Assembly: GCA_016708105.1 (NCBI GenBank)
Contig: JADJGJ010000002.1
Span: forward strand, 62,001 to 126,000
Origin: Crocinitomicaceae bacterium
GTDB lineage: Bacteria; Bacteroidota; Bacteroidia; Flavobacteriales_D; Crocinitomicaceae
Length of the DNA: 64,000 nucleotides
Direction of reading: 5' to 3'
The notes beneath the pieces were generated by a model, which made no database searches, had not been told where the DNA came from, and saw only the letters and a program-made list of their open reading frames with translations. Of this stretch, positions 1 through 9,610 are shown in pieces. Position numbers and translations under genes: made by a program. The first letter of the stretch is position 1. Each line of letters begins with the position of its first letter.

Positions 1-20
1 TTTAAAAAATAGAAAAATCT

Positions 21-50
21 GCTGGCGTGAGCATCTTGCTCGTGCCTAAC
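21..50 (+). repeat. REP-like imperfect palindrome, copy 1 of 4
   Basis: The sequence GCTGGCGTGAGCATCTTGCT followed by CGTGCCTAAC is an imperfect inverted repeat with arms of the form GCGAGCA and TGCTCGT. Near-identical copies lie at 6650-6679, 6714-6743 and 40264-40293, all in the same orientation and all outside genes. Nothing else is recognisable in the first 125 bases. Confidence 0.75.
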
Positions 51-125
51 ACAAATCCTTATATGGGTTTCATTGCAATTTATCCGAATTAAAATAAATA
101 TCTTCACACCACAAAAAACGAATAA

Positions 126-1352
126 ATGAACCCAATTCAACTCTTACAATGCCTGTGTATAGGTGTTGTGTTTTTTTCATGTGCCGGACAAAGTGAAACG
201 TCTAACTCACAACCATCAGATACCACCCAAGTGATTACGGATGCACCTGATACCAGTAGTCATGAAGCGTTTATTGAATCAGTAAAAAAATTCAGAATGG
301 CTTCAGAGCAAAATTCTCCCGGATTTGAAGTATCAGGAAATCTTTTTTTTGAAGGATCAGCCGGATTTAAAATATATAATTTTCAAGAATCGTTTGATGA
401 CTATCAACTGAATATCATGTTCAGCATTGTATTAAACGGAAATACGGATTTTCAAAATATTCAGGCAGGTAACGACGTTTTTACTCAAGTGCCTGAATGG
501 TTAAACAAGAATCAAATTCAAGCCACTATTTATGAGGGAAATTTTAGTACATCGTACGATTTTCAAAAAGACAATTCGAAAGATTTTTTGCTTTCAAGTG
601 AAAAAAGTTTCAGAGATCGAATCATAGCCTCCAAAAAGATTGTATTGTTTGACGGATTAAATGGATTAAAGAACACTGAAATAATGGCAAATTCAGACTA
701 CGCCATGAATGACGGAGTGCTTGATGGGCACAAAGAAGATTTTACATTTGTTGAAGGAGGAAAAAAACCTGCTACCATTTATCTTGATCATGCGCAAACA
801 GGTAACTTGGGCGGCGAGGGTACAAATCGTGAAATTCATTATCAACTGGTGTGGCAATGGCAAAATCTGAAAGAAAATCTTGGTGATTCTTATTGGGAAA
901 CCGGATTCAGATGTACTTATGAATCGTGCATTGAGCAGCTGGAATTCTTCAAAACAAAACGTTGCCAACTTTCAGAAGGAACAGATGGATATTTTATGAA
1001 AGAAAATTGCCAAAACGGCGGTGCTGATTATTTTCAATTAGTGGATCATAATTACCTCTTAACCTCTTGCATTCGCAAAGATGATAACAATGACGATATT
1101 GGAAGCGATTACTTGGTGACAATTTTTCAAGATTATACAAAATACACGTTGTTTTTTGTGCGCTCAGAAAAAGTTGATCTCAACGTGAATGGATATCGTG
1201 ATGTACTCAATGAATTTACTCCATATTACATTACGGTTTATGAAGAAGATTCCGGAATTGAAAAACATGAAACAGCAGATGGATTTGGTTCAGCAACGTA
1301 TACACGTTTTTGTGAGTCTTATAATCTCATGCCGTGTGATTATAGTAATTAA
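126..1352 (+). CDS. Hypothetical cysteine-rich lipoprotein
   Basis: I do not recognise this 408-residue protein. The N-terminus is a lipoprotein signal: a hydrophobic stretch ends in VVFFSC with the lipidated Cys at residue 19, followed by a Ser/Thr/Gln/Asp-rich linker to about residue 45. The mature part is soluble-looking and mixed alpha/beta in composition. It holds many further cysteines, most of them in the C-terminal half (for example the RCTYESC and RFCESYNLMPC segments), which would allow disulfides in the periplasm or at the surface. No catalytic motif is evident. The next gene starts 68 bases downstream in the same direction, so the two may be co-transcribed. Confidence 0.8.
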   Translation: MNPIQLLQCLCIGVVFFSCAGQSETSNSQPSDTTQVITDAPDTSSHEAFIESVKKFRMASEQNSPGFEVSGNLFFEGSAGFKIYNFQESFDDYQLNIMFSIVLNGNTDFQNIQAGNDVFTQVPEWLNKNQIQATIYEGNFSTSYDFQKDNSKDFLLSSEKSFRDRIIASKKIVLFDGLNGLKNTEIMANSDYAMNDGVLDGHKEDFTFVEGGKKPATIYLDHAQTGNLGGEGTNREIHYQLVWQWQNLKENLGDSYWETGFRCTYESCIEQLEFFKTKRCQLSEGTDGYFMKENCQNGGADYFQLVDHNYLLTSCIRKDDNNDDIGSDYLVTIFQDYTKYTLFFVRSEKVDLNVNGYRDVLNEFTPYYITVYEEDSGIEKHETADGFGSATYTRFCESYNLMPCDYSN

Positions 1353-1420
1353 AAAATGTGTAATATAGATTTTCAGTTAGTACCATCTTTTAAATCACAT
1401 TGAAAATTTAAACGGTAGTT

Positions 1421-2098
1421 ATGTATCAGAAAAGCGCTCCTCACTTCAATTTGGCAAATGGTTATTGTTATGTTTTGCCTCAGTATATAGTTATTACAGA
1501 TAGTCATGATGTGAATGCGGTGCTCAGAAAGAAGGACACTAATGTTTATTCTGTTTTTACCTTGTTTTTTCTGATGGTGCTAGTTGGATTTTTGCTTGGT
1601 GGAAACTGGTTATATCAAATAGGTAAAACACAAGACAGCGTTTACTTATTTGTTTGCGCAATTTTATCATTGTATTTTTTATTGCGATGGAGAAAACGTT
1701 CTAACCAAAATGTAATAGAGCGAGAAAAAGTACTTGCCATCAACATGAAAAAAGTTATGCTCAATCCTGCTTTTGTGATCACGTTTAAAGATAAAAAAGG
1801 GAAAATTAAAGAACGCGTGCTGATGATGGAGGCAAAAGGATTTGATCAGATCACTAATGCTCTTCAGATTTTTAAGCAAGAAAAATTGTTTGATAAAATT
1901 CAGACCATATACAAACCGGTTGCAGAAAAATCATTTAAAAATGCCGGTGAATGCAAGGTAGAGGTTGAGCCAAAAGCAATATCTCAAGAGACACAAAAAA
2001 CAAAGCCTGAGCAAATCAAGAAAGAAGATCCATACGTGACAAAACCAGCCACTAAATCACCCAAACGTGATGCGAATGGTTACGTGAAGGAGTATTGA
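1421..2098 (+). CDS. Hypothetical membrane protein, two TM helices
   Basis: This is a 225-residue protein of unknown function. Two hydrophobic segments, about residues 44-64 and 73-90, are followed by a basic cluster (RWRKRS), so the rest is probably cytoplasmic. Residues of about 100-155 are a compact beta-rich segment that could be a PH-like membrane-proximal domain, but this is a guess from the pattern only. The C-terminal 60 residues are Lys/Glu/Pro-rich and probably disordered. It ends 31 bases before a perfect long palindrome and converges on the next gene. Confidence 0.75.
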   Translation: MYQKSAPHFNLANGYCYVLPQYIVITDSHDVNAVLRKKDTNVYSVFTLFFLMVLVGFLLGGNWLYQIGKTQDSVYLFVCAILSLYFLLRWRKRSNQNVIEREKVLAINMKKVMLNPAFVITFKDKKGKIKERVLMMEAKGFDQITNALQIFKQEKLFDKIQTIYKPVAEKSFKNAGECKVEVEPKAISQETQKTKPEQIKKEDPYVTKPATKSPKRDANGYVKEY

Positions 2099-2128
2099 TT
2101 GTGTGGTGTTGTACTGTTGTACTGTTGT

Positions 2129-2180
2129 ATGTTGTATGTTGTGGCGTCGCGATTAATCGCGACGCCACAACATACAACAT
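2129..2180. repeat. Perfect 52-bp palindrome between convergent genes
   Basis: Both arms are 26 bases and pair without mismatch. The centre is GGCGTCGCGATTAATCGCGA and the outer part repeats TGTTG-type words that continue upstream (2108-2145). It lies between the 3' ends of two convergent genes and could act as a bidirectional transcription barrier, but it has no T-tract. A similar element with a TCGCGA core is at 24393-24438. Confidence 0.9.
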
Positions 2181-2203
2181 CACAAGACAGACTCGTAATA
2201 AAA

Positions 2204-3271
2204 TCACATAACCCCATTCGTCCGTTCAACAAGGTCTGCAATTTGTTTAATAGCACTAAAAACATTGAACCAGGTATAAGCTGAAAATCTTCCTTCTTTT
2301 GATGTTGACGTGGCATGTACATCTGATTCAAACAAATTAAGATTTTCAATGGCTACGTGTAGTTGATTTCCTTTAATAGCTAAGCCAATTTGGAATTTTG
2401 TTTGATCACATACGCTCTTTAAATTTTGGCAGAAGTCTTGGGTTAAAATTTTATCACCACTTTCATTTTCTCGCATTGCAATTTTGAAGTGTTTATCAAA
2501 ATCAGCATGTCCTGTTTCTGTCAACACAAAACCTTCAGGCAAATTATCATCAAATAATTCTCTATTTGAAGCTGTGACGGATTGAACTATCTGGTTAAGT
2601 TGTGATTTAAAACTTTCAACCGATTGCATGCTTTCTGACAGGGCAGCTGAGAACGTATTTAAGTGACTGATGTAAATAGAGCCATGAGTAAGTTCATGTA
2701 ATTCCAAAACAGCATAAGCAGCATCAAGTCTTGTTCTGTCTTCTTTTGAGCCTCCGCGTCTGCCAACCAAGGCAGTGGTATCTGCCAGCTGAATGTTCCA
2801 CTGATCCAATTTTCCGCTCACCAAATCTGATGAACGACATTCTGGAAATGATTTAGTACGGAGATAAACAAGATGCACATCATAAAGCCCGGCCGGCAAG
2901 GTTCCGTTTTGCTCATACTTGAGATTGCTATCTATGAATTCTATTAGTTCAGGCACCAAATCTTTTTTCACGGATATTTCATCCACTTTACTATAGGCAA
3001 GATTGCGTCTTATAAAAATGACCAAAGGAGCAAAGAAAACGTAGAGTGCTGTCAGGAAAAATGAAAGCCCTAATACCAAATCAGGTAGTGAGGGTCTATA
3101 ATTTTTCAATATCGCCAAAAACACAACAAAACAAACTAGTATAATTACATTTATACCGTACTTTTTAAATGAAATTCTTTTCTTGATTAATTCTTTTTCA
3201 GTTTCTGTTGATGATAATTTTGGCAACAAGGTCGTTTCAAAAAATTTCTCAAATTCCTTTTGTGATTTCAT
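2204..3271 (-). CDS. DUF3137-like membrane protein
   Basis: This 355-residue protein begins with a charged amphipathic stretch, then two membrane helices at about residues 40-56 and 65-86, and a long soluble domain. The N-terminal arrangement and a C-terminal pattern (a predicted strand, then NLFESDVHA, then a terminal helix) resemble DUF3137 proteins, whose function is unknown. This match is by eye only. Residues 192-196 read HELTH, which fits the HExxH zinc-protease signature, but no third ligand is obvious. A Bacteroidota -7 element, TATCTTTG on the minus strand (3352-3359), lies about 80 bases upstream of the start. Confidence 0.75.
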   Translation of the reverse strand: MKSQKEFEKFFETTLLPKLSSTETEKELIKKRISFKKYGINVIILVCFVVFLAILKNYRPSLPDLVLGLSFFLTALYVFFAPLVIFIRRNLAYSKVDEISVKKDLVPELIEFIDSNLKYEQNGTLPAGLYDVHLVYLRTKSFPECRSSDLVSGKLDQWNIQLADTTALVGRRGGSKEDRTRLDAAYAVLELHELTHGSIYISHLNTFSAALSESMQSVESFKSQLNQIVQSVTASNRELFDDNLPEGFVLTETGHADFDKHFKIAMRENESGDKILTQDFCQNLKSVCDQTKFQIGLAIKGNQLHVAIENLNLFESDVHATSTSKEGRFSAYTWFNVFSAIKQIADLVERTNGVM

Positions 3272-3485
3272 GAATGAAAATTATGATGTCAGGATAGATT
3301 TTTCAAAAAATTAATTCTCTGAAAAACAAATCAAAACATTGGGTTGTCAAACAAAGATAAACATTTGTGGTTCCGTTGAATCAACAAAATGCCCACCTCA
3401 CTCATTTAAAACTACCGTATTCTATATCCAGTCTTGTTGAACCCACTAATTGGATACTTTAGGCGTAAATCCAAAGATTCGTGCT

Positions 3486-5024
3486 ATGTCTAATAAAGCC
3501 TCATCTAATTTGTTTGAACTCATAAAGAGTCTCAACAAATCTGAAAAAAGATATTTTAAACTCTATGCTTCTCGGCATACTATTGGTGATGAAAATGGGT
3601 ACGTGGTGCTGTTTGATTATATAGATAAAATGGATTTATATGATGAGGTAAAACTTTTTGAAGATTTTAAAGGGCAAGCATTGTTGAATAAATTTTCTAT
3701 CACCAAAGGAAGATTGTACAACAATATTTTAAAGAGTCTTGACTCATTTTATTCCGCCAGTTCAGCTGACGCTCAATTGTACAGGCAGTTGCACAGTGCT
3801 GATATTTTAGCCGGAAAGGGACTCTACGGTCATGCTGAAAAAATTCTAAGTAGTGCCGAAAAGCAATCAGAAAAAGCTGATCGTTTTTATCTCATGCTTG
3901 AAATACGCAATAGAAAAAAAGTATTACTTGAAAACAATCTTTACTCATCAGCAACACCTGAATCACTTGAAAAAATAAGACTTGAGGAGCAGCAAATACT
4001 CAATGAAATTGATCGATGCAACGCATTATGGCATCTCAAGAGTTTGCTTTTTCATGAAATTAATCAGAAGGGTAAAGTGCGTGATGAACAAACAGTACTT
4101 CAAGTGCGGCAAATTGCTGATCGTTTAGATGAAGTCAATATGAATGAAGCATCAGTTACGGCGCGGTATCTTTATCACCACGCAAAAGGCGCTTTATATT
4201 TTGCTGTGAATGATTTGGAATGTTCGTTTCATCACTTAAAGGCAAATTATCTGTTGATGAGTGAAAATCCAATTCTTCAATCAGAAAAACCAAACTACTT
4301 TTTTTCTTTGCTGACTAACCTGGTTTACGTTGCTACCAAACTGCACTTCTACGCTGAGGCACGTTTATATCTGAATGTTTTCAGAGAACTAAAAAAAGAC
4401 AATGAACCATGGAGTACGGATCTTGAACTGAAATATTTCTCATCCCTCTACAGCCTAGAATTATTTTTATTAGGTGAGCAAGGCGACTTTAAAAAAGCAA
4501 TCTCTTTAGTTGAAAAAATAGAAGCAGGTTATGAACTCTATCACGGACAGATTAATCCAATCCGAAAAGCGTACATAGACTTTAAAATTGCCGTTGCTTA
4601 TCTCTCTGATGGTAGTTATACCAAGGCTTTGCAGTGGATAAACTCCATTCTCAACGAATCAAAATTAGACCAGAAACAAGATATTTATTGTTTCAGCATG
4701 TTGATTAATTTGATTGTGCATTACGAACTAAAAAACTTTGATTACTTGCCTTATGCAATACATTCCGTAAAGCGCTATTTTAAAAGCAGAAATCAAACAT
4801 ACCGGTTTGAGGCTTTGTATCTTAAATTGGTAAATCAGTTGATAAAAGAGAATAACCAGTTTGAATTAGAAGATAAACTGATCAGTTTTCAAAAAGAACT
4901 TGATGAGCTTGCTAAAGACCCAAAAGAGGCGGTGGTTTTTGAGTATTTCAATTTTAACGCATGGGTAAAAAGTAAAATTCAGCATAAAAAATTTGCTGAA
5001 GTATTTATTGCGGAGAAGTTGTGA
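3486..5024 (+). CDS. Hypothetical alpha-solenoid (TPR-like) protein
   Basis: This is a 512-residue, all-helical, cytoplasmic-looking protein without a signal peptide or membrane segment. Successive pairs of helices with aromatic and small residues at TPR-like spacing run through most of the length, though the repeats are weak. The start is placed at the ATG at 3486 (MSNKAS). An upstream TTG at 3450 would overlap a TACTTTAG sequence that looks like a degenerate -7 promoter element. The N-terminal LIKSLNKSEKRYFKLYA segment is a pattern I associate with an uncharacterised Bacteroidota family. It stands alone between divergent and unrelated neighbours. Confidence 0.75.
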   Translation: MSNKASSNLFELIKSLNKSEKRYFKLYASRHTIGDENGYVVLFDYIDKMDLYDEVKLFEDFKGQALLNKFSITKGRLYNNILKSLDSFYSASSADAQLYRQLHSADILAGKGLYGHAEKILSSAEKQSEKADRFYLMLEIRNRKKVLLENNLYSSATPESLEKIRLEEQQILNEIDRCNALWHLKSLLFHEINQKGKVRDEQTVLQVRQIADRLDEVNMNEASVTARYLYHHAKGALYFAVNDLECSFHHLKANYLLMSENPILQSEKPNYFFSLLTNLVYVATKLHFYAEARLYLNVFRELKKDNEPWSTDLELKYFSSLYSLELFLLGEQGDFKKAISLVEKIEAGYELYHGQINPIRKAYIDFKIAVAYLSDGSYTKALQWINSILNESKLDQKQDIYCFSMLINLIVHYELKNFDYLPYAIHSVKRYFKSRNQTYRFEALYLKLVNQLIKENNQFELEDKLISFQKELDELAKDPKEAVVFEYFNFNAWVKSKIQHKKFAEVFIAEKL

Positions 5025-5192
5025 AAATCCATGTTGCGTTATTTTGGGGGAATGCTAAAAATCATTCCAGGCGAAATCAAATTGAAAGAGTTGTTTGTGG
5101 ATTTATCATCCATTAAAATTTGCAAATAATTGCGTTTTCAACCCCTTTCTTTTCAAAGCCAAGCAAAAAACAAAGTACCTTAGCACCACAAG

Positions 5193-6527
5193 ATGATGCG
5201 TTTCATTTTTATACTATTGCTTTGGCTGTCTGCGCCTTGTTTTTCACAGCAGGTACAAAATGTTTTGTTTCTTGATCAATGGACAGATACTTCTTTTTCT
5301 GCCGGACCTGAAGAGGTGAGATTTAATGAAGTTTTCGCCTTTGAACAAAATGGAAATTATTACGCCGTGATAGGCTCTTCTCAGGGTGCACATATTTGTC
5401 AAATTGTAAATGAATCACTGCGGTTTATTGATTTTGTTCCGGGTAAATATCAGGGATTAACAGCTGAAAACCGTGACTACACAGTGTATGAAAACTATTT
5501 ATACGCTGTGTGTGATGAGGGCTTAAGTAGTTTGCAAATAATGGATTTATCGTATTTGCCTGATTCGGTTTCGGTGATTTATGACAGCAATATTTTTTTC
5601 AATACAGCACACACTTTATGTGCTGACACGCTAACCGCTAAATTATATGTGTGTGGCACCAACAATGCTGCCATGAAAATTTTTGACATCTCTGATCCAA
5701 TCAATCCGGTTTTGTTGTCTGACTTCAATAATGTTAGCTATGTCCATGACTGTCATGTAGTGAACGATACAGCCTTTTTAAATTGTGGATTTGACGGCCT
5801 CAAAATTTATAATTTTTCCGGTCCTGTGCCCGTTATGTTAGGTCAATTGGATTTTTACGCAAATCAAGGCTATAATCACAGCGGATATTTTGCAGATTCA
5901 AAAAAACAATACGCATTTACAGATGAAACTGAAGGAACAAAAATAAAACTATGTTATCTGGATCATTTTGCCGATATAAAAATTGATCAAGAATTCGGCA
6001 CCAAAGATTTTGACGAAAACATTCCGCATGAAATTGTCTTACTTGAAAATCTTTTGTTTTGTGCTTATTATAATGAAGGATTAAGAATTTACGATTTGTC
6101 ATCTACTCCGGTTCGTGAAATTGGTTCGTATGACACCTACTTGCCAAATGCTGAATTCAAGATGAATGGTACTTGGGGTGTAGCAGTGATTGAAGAAAAA
6201 AATTACGTGTTGGTATCAGACCGACAAAGTGGTTTGTATTTGTTTTGGTTCCCGGTTAATTTACTTGAAAACGGTCCACAACAAGGTTCTTACGTGAACG
6301 GTTCACCTTTTATTGACGGCAATCGTTACCTCATTCCACGTCCTTGGTTAGATGAAGAAAATCTTTATTTTTCAGTAAGTACGATAAGCGGAGACCTAAT
6401 TTACACGCAAGAAAATTTTCTAAACTGGGTTGCCATACCATTAAATTTATCAGCCGGAGTTTACATTTATTCCATCTTTCAAGATGACAACACCATTTTA
6501 GAAACCGGTAAGTTTGTAGTAGGCTAA
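5193..6527 (+). CDS. Secreted choice-of-anchor-B-like protein with T9SS sorting domain
   Basis: This is a 444-residue exported protein. A signal peptide covers residues 1-18 (cleavage after CFS). The body to about residue 360 is made of repeated beta blades with the pattern 'LxIxDLSxPxxP', including KIFDISDPINPVLLSDF and SYVHDCHVVNDTAFLNCGFD, which is characteristic of LVIVD-type or choice-of-anchor-B proteins. The last 75 residues resemble a type IX secretion type A sorting domain, ending in strands such as GVYIYSIF and ILETGKFVVG. It is probably exported and attached to the surface through the T9SS; its ligand is unknown. It is monocistronic, with two REP-like repeats just downstream. Confidence 0.8.
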   Translation: MMRFIFILLLWLSAPCFSQQVQNVLFLDQWTDTSFSAGPEEVRFNEVFAFEQNGNYYAVIGSSQGAHICQIVNESLRFIDFVPGKYQGLTAENRDYTVYENYLYAVCDEGLSSLQIMDLSYLPDSVSVIYDSNIFFNTAHTLCADTLTAKLYVCGTNNAAMKIFDISDPINPVLLSDFNNVSYVHDCHVVNDTAFLNCGFDGLKIYNFSGPVPVMLGQLDFYANQGYNHSGYFADSKKQYAFTDETEGTKIKLCYLDHFADIKIDQEFGTKDFDENIPHEIVLLENLLFCAYYNEGLRIYDLSSTPVREIGSYDTYLPNAEFKMNGTWGVAVIEEKNYVLVSDRQSGLYLFWFPVNLLENGPQQGSYVNGSPFIDGNRYLIPRPWLDEENLYFSVSTISGDLIYTQENFLNWVAIPLNLSAGVYIYSIFQDDNTILETGKFVVG

Positions 6528-6649
6528 TTTTTGCAGAGTCTCCGAGCTGTTCTATCAAAAAAATCATTTGGAAATATTCAAGTCATGAAGTGTCAATTTC
6601 CAAAAAATCCCGAAGGGATAAGAAATTAATGCGCGCATCAAGAATCCCC

Positions 6650-6679
6650 GCCGGCGCGAGCATCTTGCCCGTGCCTTAC
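6650..6679 (+). repeat. REP-like imperfect palindrome, copy 2 of 4
   Basis: It reads GCCGGCGCGAGCATCTTGCC then CGTGCCTTAC. It is 64 bases upstream of copy 3, so the pair is tandem, in the gap between two convergent genes. Confidence 0.8.
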
Positions 6680-6713
6680 GCAAAGCGAAAGAAGAAACAA
6701 AAGGTATTACCCC

Positions 6714-6743
6714 GCTGGCGCGAGCATCCTGCTCGTGCCTAAC
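6714..6743 (+). repeat. REP-like imperfect palindrome, copy 3 of 4
   Basis: It reads GCTGGCGCGAGCATCCTGCT then CGTGCCTAAC. Arms GCGAGCA and TGCTCGT surround a short loop. It is the copy closest to the inferred consensus. Confidence 0.8.
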
Positions 6744-6784
6744 TAAAAGCATAATCCCTAATTCTCAAAAAAGAAATCTATTCT

Positions 6785-7888
6785 CTATCCACCCAAAATA
6801 AAATTAACCGCAAACGGAAACTGTTTCCCTTTTTTAAATTTCTGAATGAGAAAACAGATTACCCAAATCAGGGCTGCGTGAGCAAGAAATAATCCGGAAA
6901 AAATTATCAGAGATTGTTGACCAATTCCACCTTCAAAAAGATTTTCATTAGAAAAAAAGAAAGCAATAAATACCGTGTGTAATAAATAAACCAGCATGGA
7001 CGACCGACCGAACACCGGCAGCCATTTTAAGAACATCAGATGTTGAAGTTTATCTGTTAGCGGAATCAAGATTAAAATAAATCCAATATACGTCAACATA
7101 AAAAACAAAGTTGGCGGATAAAACAATTCAGAATATCCGTCACGCGTTAGTAATACATTCCAGAACAGTTGGGGCTTAGTGGTTGAAAGGTATCCATCAT
7201 TAGTCATCACCGCCGGACTGAAAAAATACCAGAGAGCAAGACCGGTAAGCATCATGGCTAAACCTGCAAAAAAGACCTTGGTATTGAAAGCCGCTTTTTC
7301 AGTTTTCAATTTGTATGAACCAACCATGGCACCTGCAAGGGCAACACCTATCCAGGGGAAAAAAGGAAACCATCCTTCATGCAAAAATTGTTTCCAAACT
7401 GCAATTTCTGAAACTTGTTTTGAAATGTTTCCATCTGATAAAATTACTTCTGATGGAGACTCGGCATATCCCAAATAAAACTGAAGAAGAGGGGTGACAG
7501 AAAAAATAATAATCAGGATAAAAATTCGCGGCAGCAGACTCAGTTTATTAAAAAAGAAAATAGCAGGCATTGCAAGCGCAATGATATAAAGAACATCGTA
7601 CGTTATGAACGGAAGAATATCCCATATCACGGCATCAATAAAAGCGGCCACCACCAAAGTAGCTAATGCTCTTTTTACATAATATGGCAGCGGATGAGAT
7701 TTAATAGTAGAAGTATAACTGACCATCATACCGGCCAAAAAAACGAACATAGGAGCGGCAATACTTCCAAAAATTCTGAACCAAAACGGATGTGGTTCTG
7801 CATAATTATAAGGTGCCATATTGGCTGCAATCATTGAAAAAATTGCCAGTCCGCGCAAAATGTCAATACTGTTGTCCCGTTCCTTCAT
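6785..7888 (-). CDS. Acyltransferase-like multipass membrane protein (HGSNAT/DUF1624-like)
   Basis: This is a 367-residue integral membrane protein with about ten hydrophobic segments. The N-terminus (RDNSIDILRGLAIFSMIAAN) carries the DxLRGxAI pattern that begins both the HGSNAT-catalytic/DUF1624 and the acyltransferase-3 families. A FVFLAGMMVSY segment about 50 residues later matches the second conserved block. Both families transfer acyl groups across or at the cytoplasmic membrane; the acceptor here cannot be read from sequence. It is divergent from the SpoIIE phosphatase gene that starts 65 bases away, so the two may share a control region. Confidence 0.75.
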   Translation of the reverse strand: MKERDNSIDILRGLAIFSMIAANMAPYNYAEPHPFWFRIFGSIAAPMFVFLAGMMVSYTSTIKSHPLPYYVKRALATLVVAAFIDAVIWDILPFITYDVLYIIALAMPAIFFFNKLSLLPRIFILIIIFSVTPLLQFYLGYAESPSEVILSDGNISKQVSEIAVWKQFLHEGWFPFFPWIGVALAGAMVGSYKLKTEKAAFNTKVFFAGLAMMLTGLALWYFFSPAVMTNDGYLSTTKPQLFWNVLLTRDGYSELFYPPTLFFMLTYIGFILILIPLTDKLQHLMFLKWLPVFGRSSMLVYLLHTVFIAFFFSNENLFEGGIGQQSLIIFSGLFLAHAALIWVICFLIQKFKKGKQFPFAVNFILGG

Positions 7889-7953
7889 GCCGGAAAAGTA
7901 AAAAGAATACGCAAGAATTTAGTATCATTGTACAGCTAGTTTTGGATAAACCT

Positions 7954-9441
7954 ATGTTAACATATTTCACCAAGCTTAAACCCAGTCAAAAAATTGTATA
8001 CACGGTTTTTACCGGATTGGTAGTACTATCAACCTATTTTGTGCTCAGTACTTATTTTAGTTTTTTAGCTGAAGCTGAAAAAAATGAACTGGCAAGACTT
8101 CAAGCAATTGCCAATACCGTGGCATTTCAAATTGATGGTGATGAGCATGAAATTATTTGCAACCGTTATTCTGAGCCCGGACAACTCACGTCAAATACGG
8201 ATGATAGTCTCTATTATAAATTGTGGAAACCATTGCATCATGCATTTGAGTCAAACAAACTGGAATCAGAAATTGCTACGCTGGTACTGAATGAAGATCT
8301 CACGATGGATTATATCATGAACTCACTTGATTCACCGTATGTTCGTGATCCCTATGATGATTACAGCCAAGAGTTTTTAGATTTTTATGAAACAGGAGGT
8401 GTGATACATCAATACACAGATGAGTTTGGAACTTGGCTTACTGCGCTTGCTCCGGTAAAAAATAAAAAAGGTGAAGTAGTAGCCATGGTTGAAGTTGATG
8501 CCATGTTTGATTTATTCATTGCTGAAGCGCATGGAAAACTATTTAAAAATTTGGCCATTACTTTAGTCATCATTCTGATTATTGCCATCATTATTTTGCG
8601 TTTGGTAAGACAAATTGCGAGAGCTGACGAAGAAGCAAAAAGAAAAATTGAAGAGTCTAATCAAATCATCTCACAAAAAAATAAAGATATTCTGGATAGC
8701 ATTAATTACGCAAAGCGAATTCAGTCTGCTATTCTTGCTCCTAAAGAAGATATTTTCAGCACATTCAAGCAATCTTTCATTTTGTATAAACCAAAAGATA
8801 TTGTCAGCGGTGATTTTTATTATTATTCTTTAGTAGATAATCATGCTTTGATTGCTGCTGCTGACTGCACGGGACACGGTGTACCAGGCGCTTTGATGAG
8901 TATGATTGGCAATGATTTGCTGAACCATATTACGCGTGAACGCAAAGTAACTGAACCGGGTAAAGTATTGGATTTGTTACATAAAGGCATCACGAATGTT
9001 TTAAAGCAAGATGGTAAATATGGAGAAACCAGAGATGGAATGGATATTGCCTTGCTGAGTTTTGATCTTGCAAATAAAAATAAAATTCAATACGCCGGCG
9101 CATATCGTGCGCTTTGCTTGGTGAGAGCAGGTGAGATGATTGAGTACAAGGCAAACAAATTTCCAATTGGTAACGCCAGTATGGAACGTGATAATTTCAC
9201 CAATAATGTAATTGAAGTTCAAGCGGGTGATATGTGTTATTTTTTCACTGATGGATATGCTGATCAGTTTGGCGGTGATCAAGGTAAAAAATTCATGATG
9301 AAAAAATTTCATCGCTTACTGGTTGAGGTGAGTACCTTGCCGGTAGATGAGCAAGAACGTAAATTGGATGAAGCCATAGAAAACTGGCGTGGTGACCATG
9401 AACAGGTGGATGATATTTTGGTAATTGGTGTGAGAATTTAG
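7954..9441 (+). CDS. Membrane-bound SpoIIE-type (PP2C) phosphatase with periplasmic sensor
   Basis: This is a 495-residue sensor phosphatase. TM1 is at about residues 13-36, a periplasmic domain of about 170 residues follows (cache-like by layout), then TM2 at about 207-226, a helical linker, and a SpoIIE/PP2C domain from about 250 to the end. Catalytic-domain landmarks are KPKDIVSGDFYYY, ADCTGHGVPGALMSM, DGMDIAL, FFTDGYADQFGG and VDDILVIGVRI. The Asp residues in the GDF, DCTG, DGMD and DD positions are the expected metal ligands. The start at 7954 is chosen because earlier codons run back into the divergent gene. It is one of five such phosphatases here. Family members dephosphorylate Ser/Thr on STAS-type partners, but none is adjacent. 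Confidence 0.9.
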   Translation: MLTYFTKLKPSQKIVYTVFTGLVVLSTYFVLSTYFSFLAEAEKNELARLQAIANTVAFQIDGDEHEIICNRYSEPGQLTSNTDDSLYYKLWKPLHHAFESNKLESEIATLVLNEDLTMDYIMNSLDSPYVRDPYDDYSQEFLDFYETGGVIHQYTDEFGTWLTALAPVKNKKGEVVAMVEVDAMFDLFIAEAHGKLFKNLAITLVIILIIAIIILRLVRQIARADEEAKRKIEESNQIISQKNKDILDSINYAKRIQSAILAPKEDIFSTFKQSFILYKPKDIVSGDFYYYSLVDNHALIAAADCTGHGVPGALMSMIGNDLLNHITRERKVTEPGKVLDLLHKGITNVLKQDGKYGETRDGMDIALLSFDLANKNKIQYAGAYRALCLVRAGEMIEYKANKFPIGNASMERDNFTNNVIEVQAGDMCYFFTDGYADQFGGDQGKKFMMKKFHRLLVEVSTLPVDEQERKLDEAIENWRGDHEQVDDILVIGVRI

Positions 9442-9610
9442 TGTCTAAATTTCTTTCAACGTTTGCTAATTAATTTTTTGTTTGGAAACCGTGCTATTCC
9501 GTTAAACGATAATTCTTTAATGCTTGCAATACAGCATTTCATCTGTGAATAATCTGCATTAATCTGAAAACAGATGATTGATTGGGTGAAATTTTCTACC
9601 TTCACTTAGA

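Noticed and set aside
2204..3271. Zinc metalloprotease based on HELTH
   Set aside because: Only one motif without a visible third ligand, and the overall match is to DUF3137; kept as a low-interest note, not an annotation.
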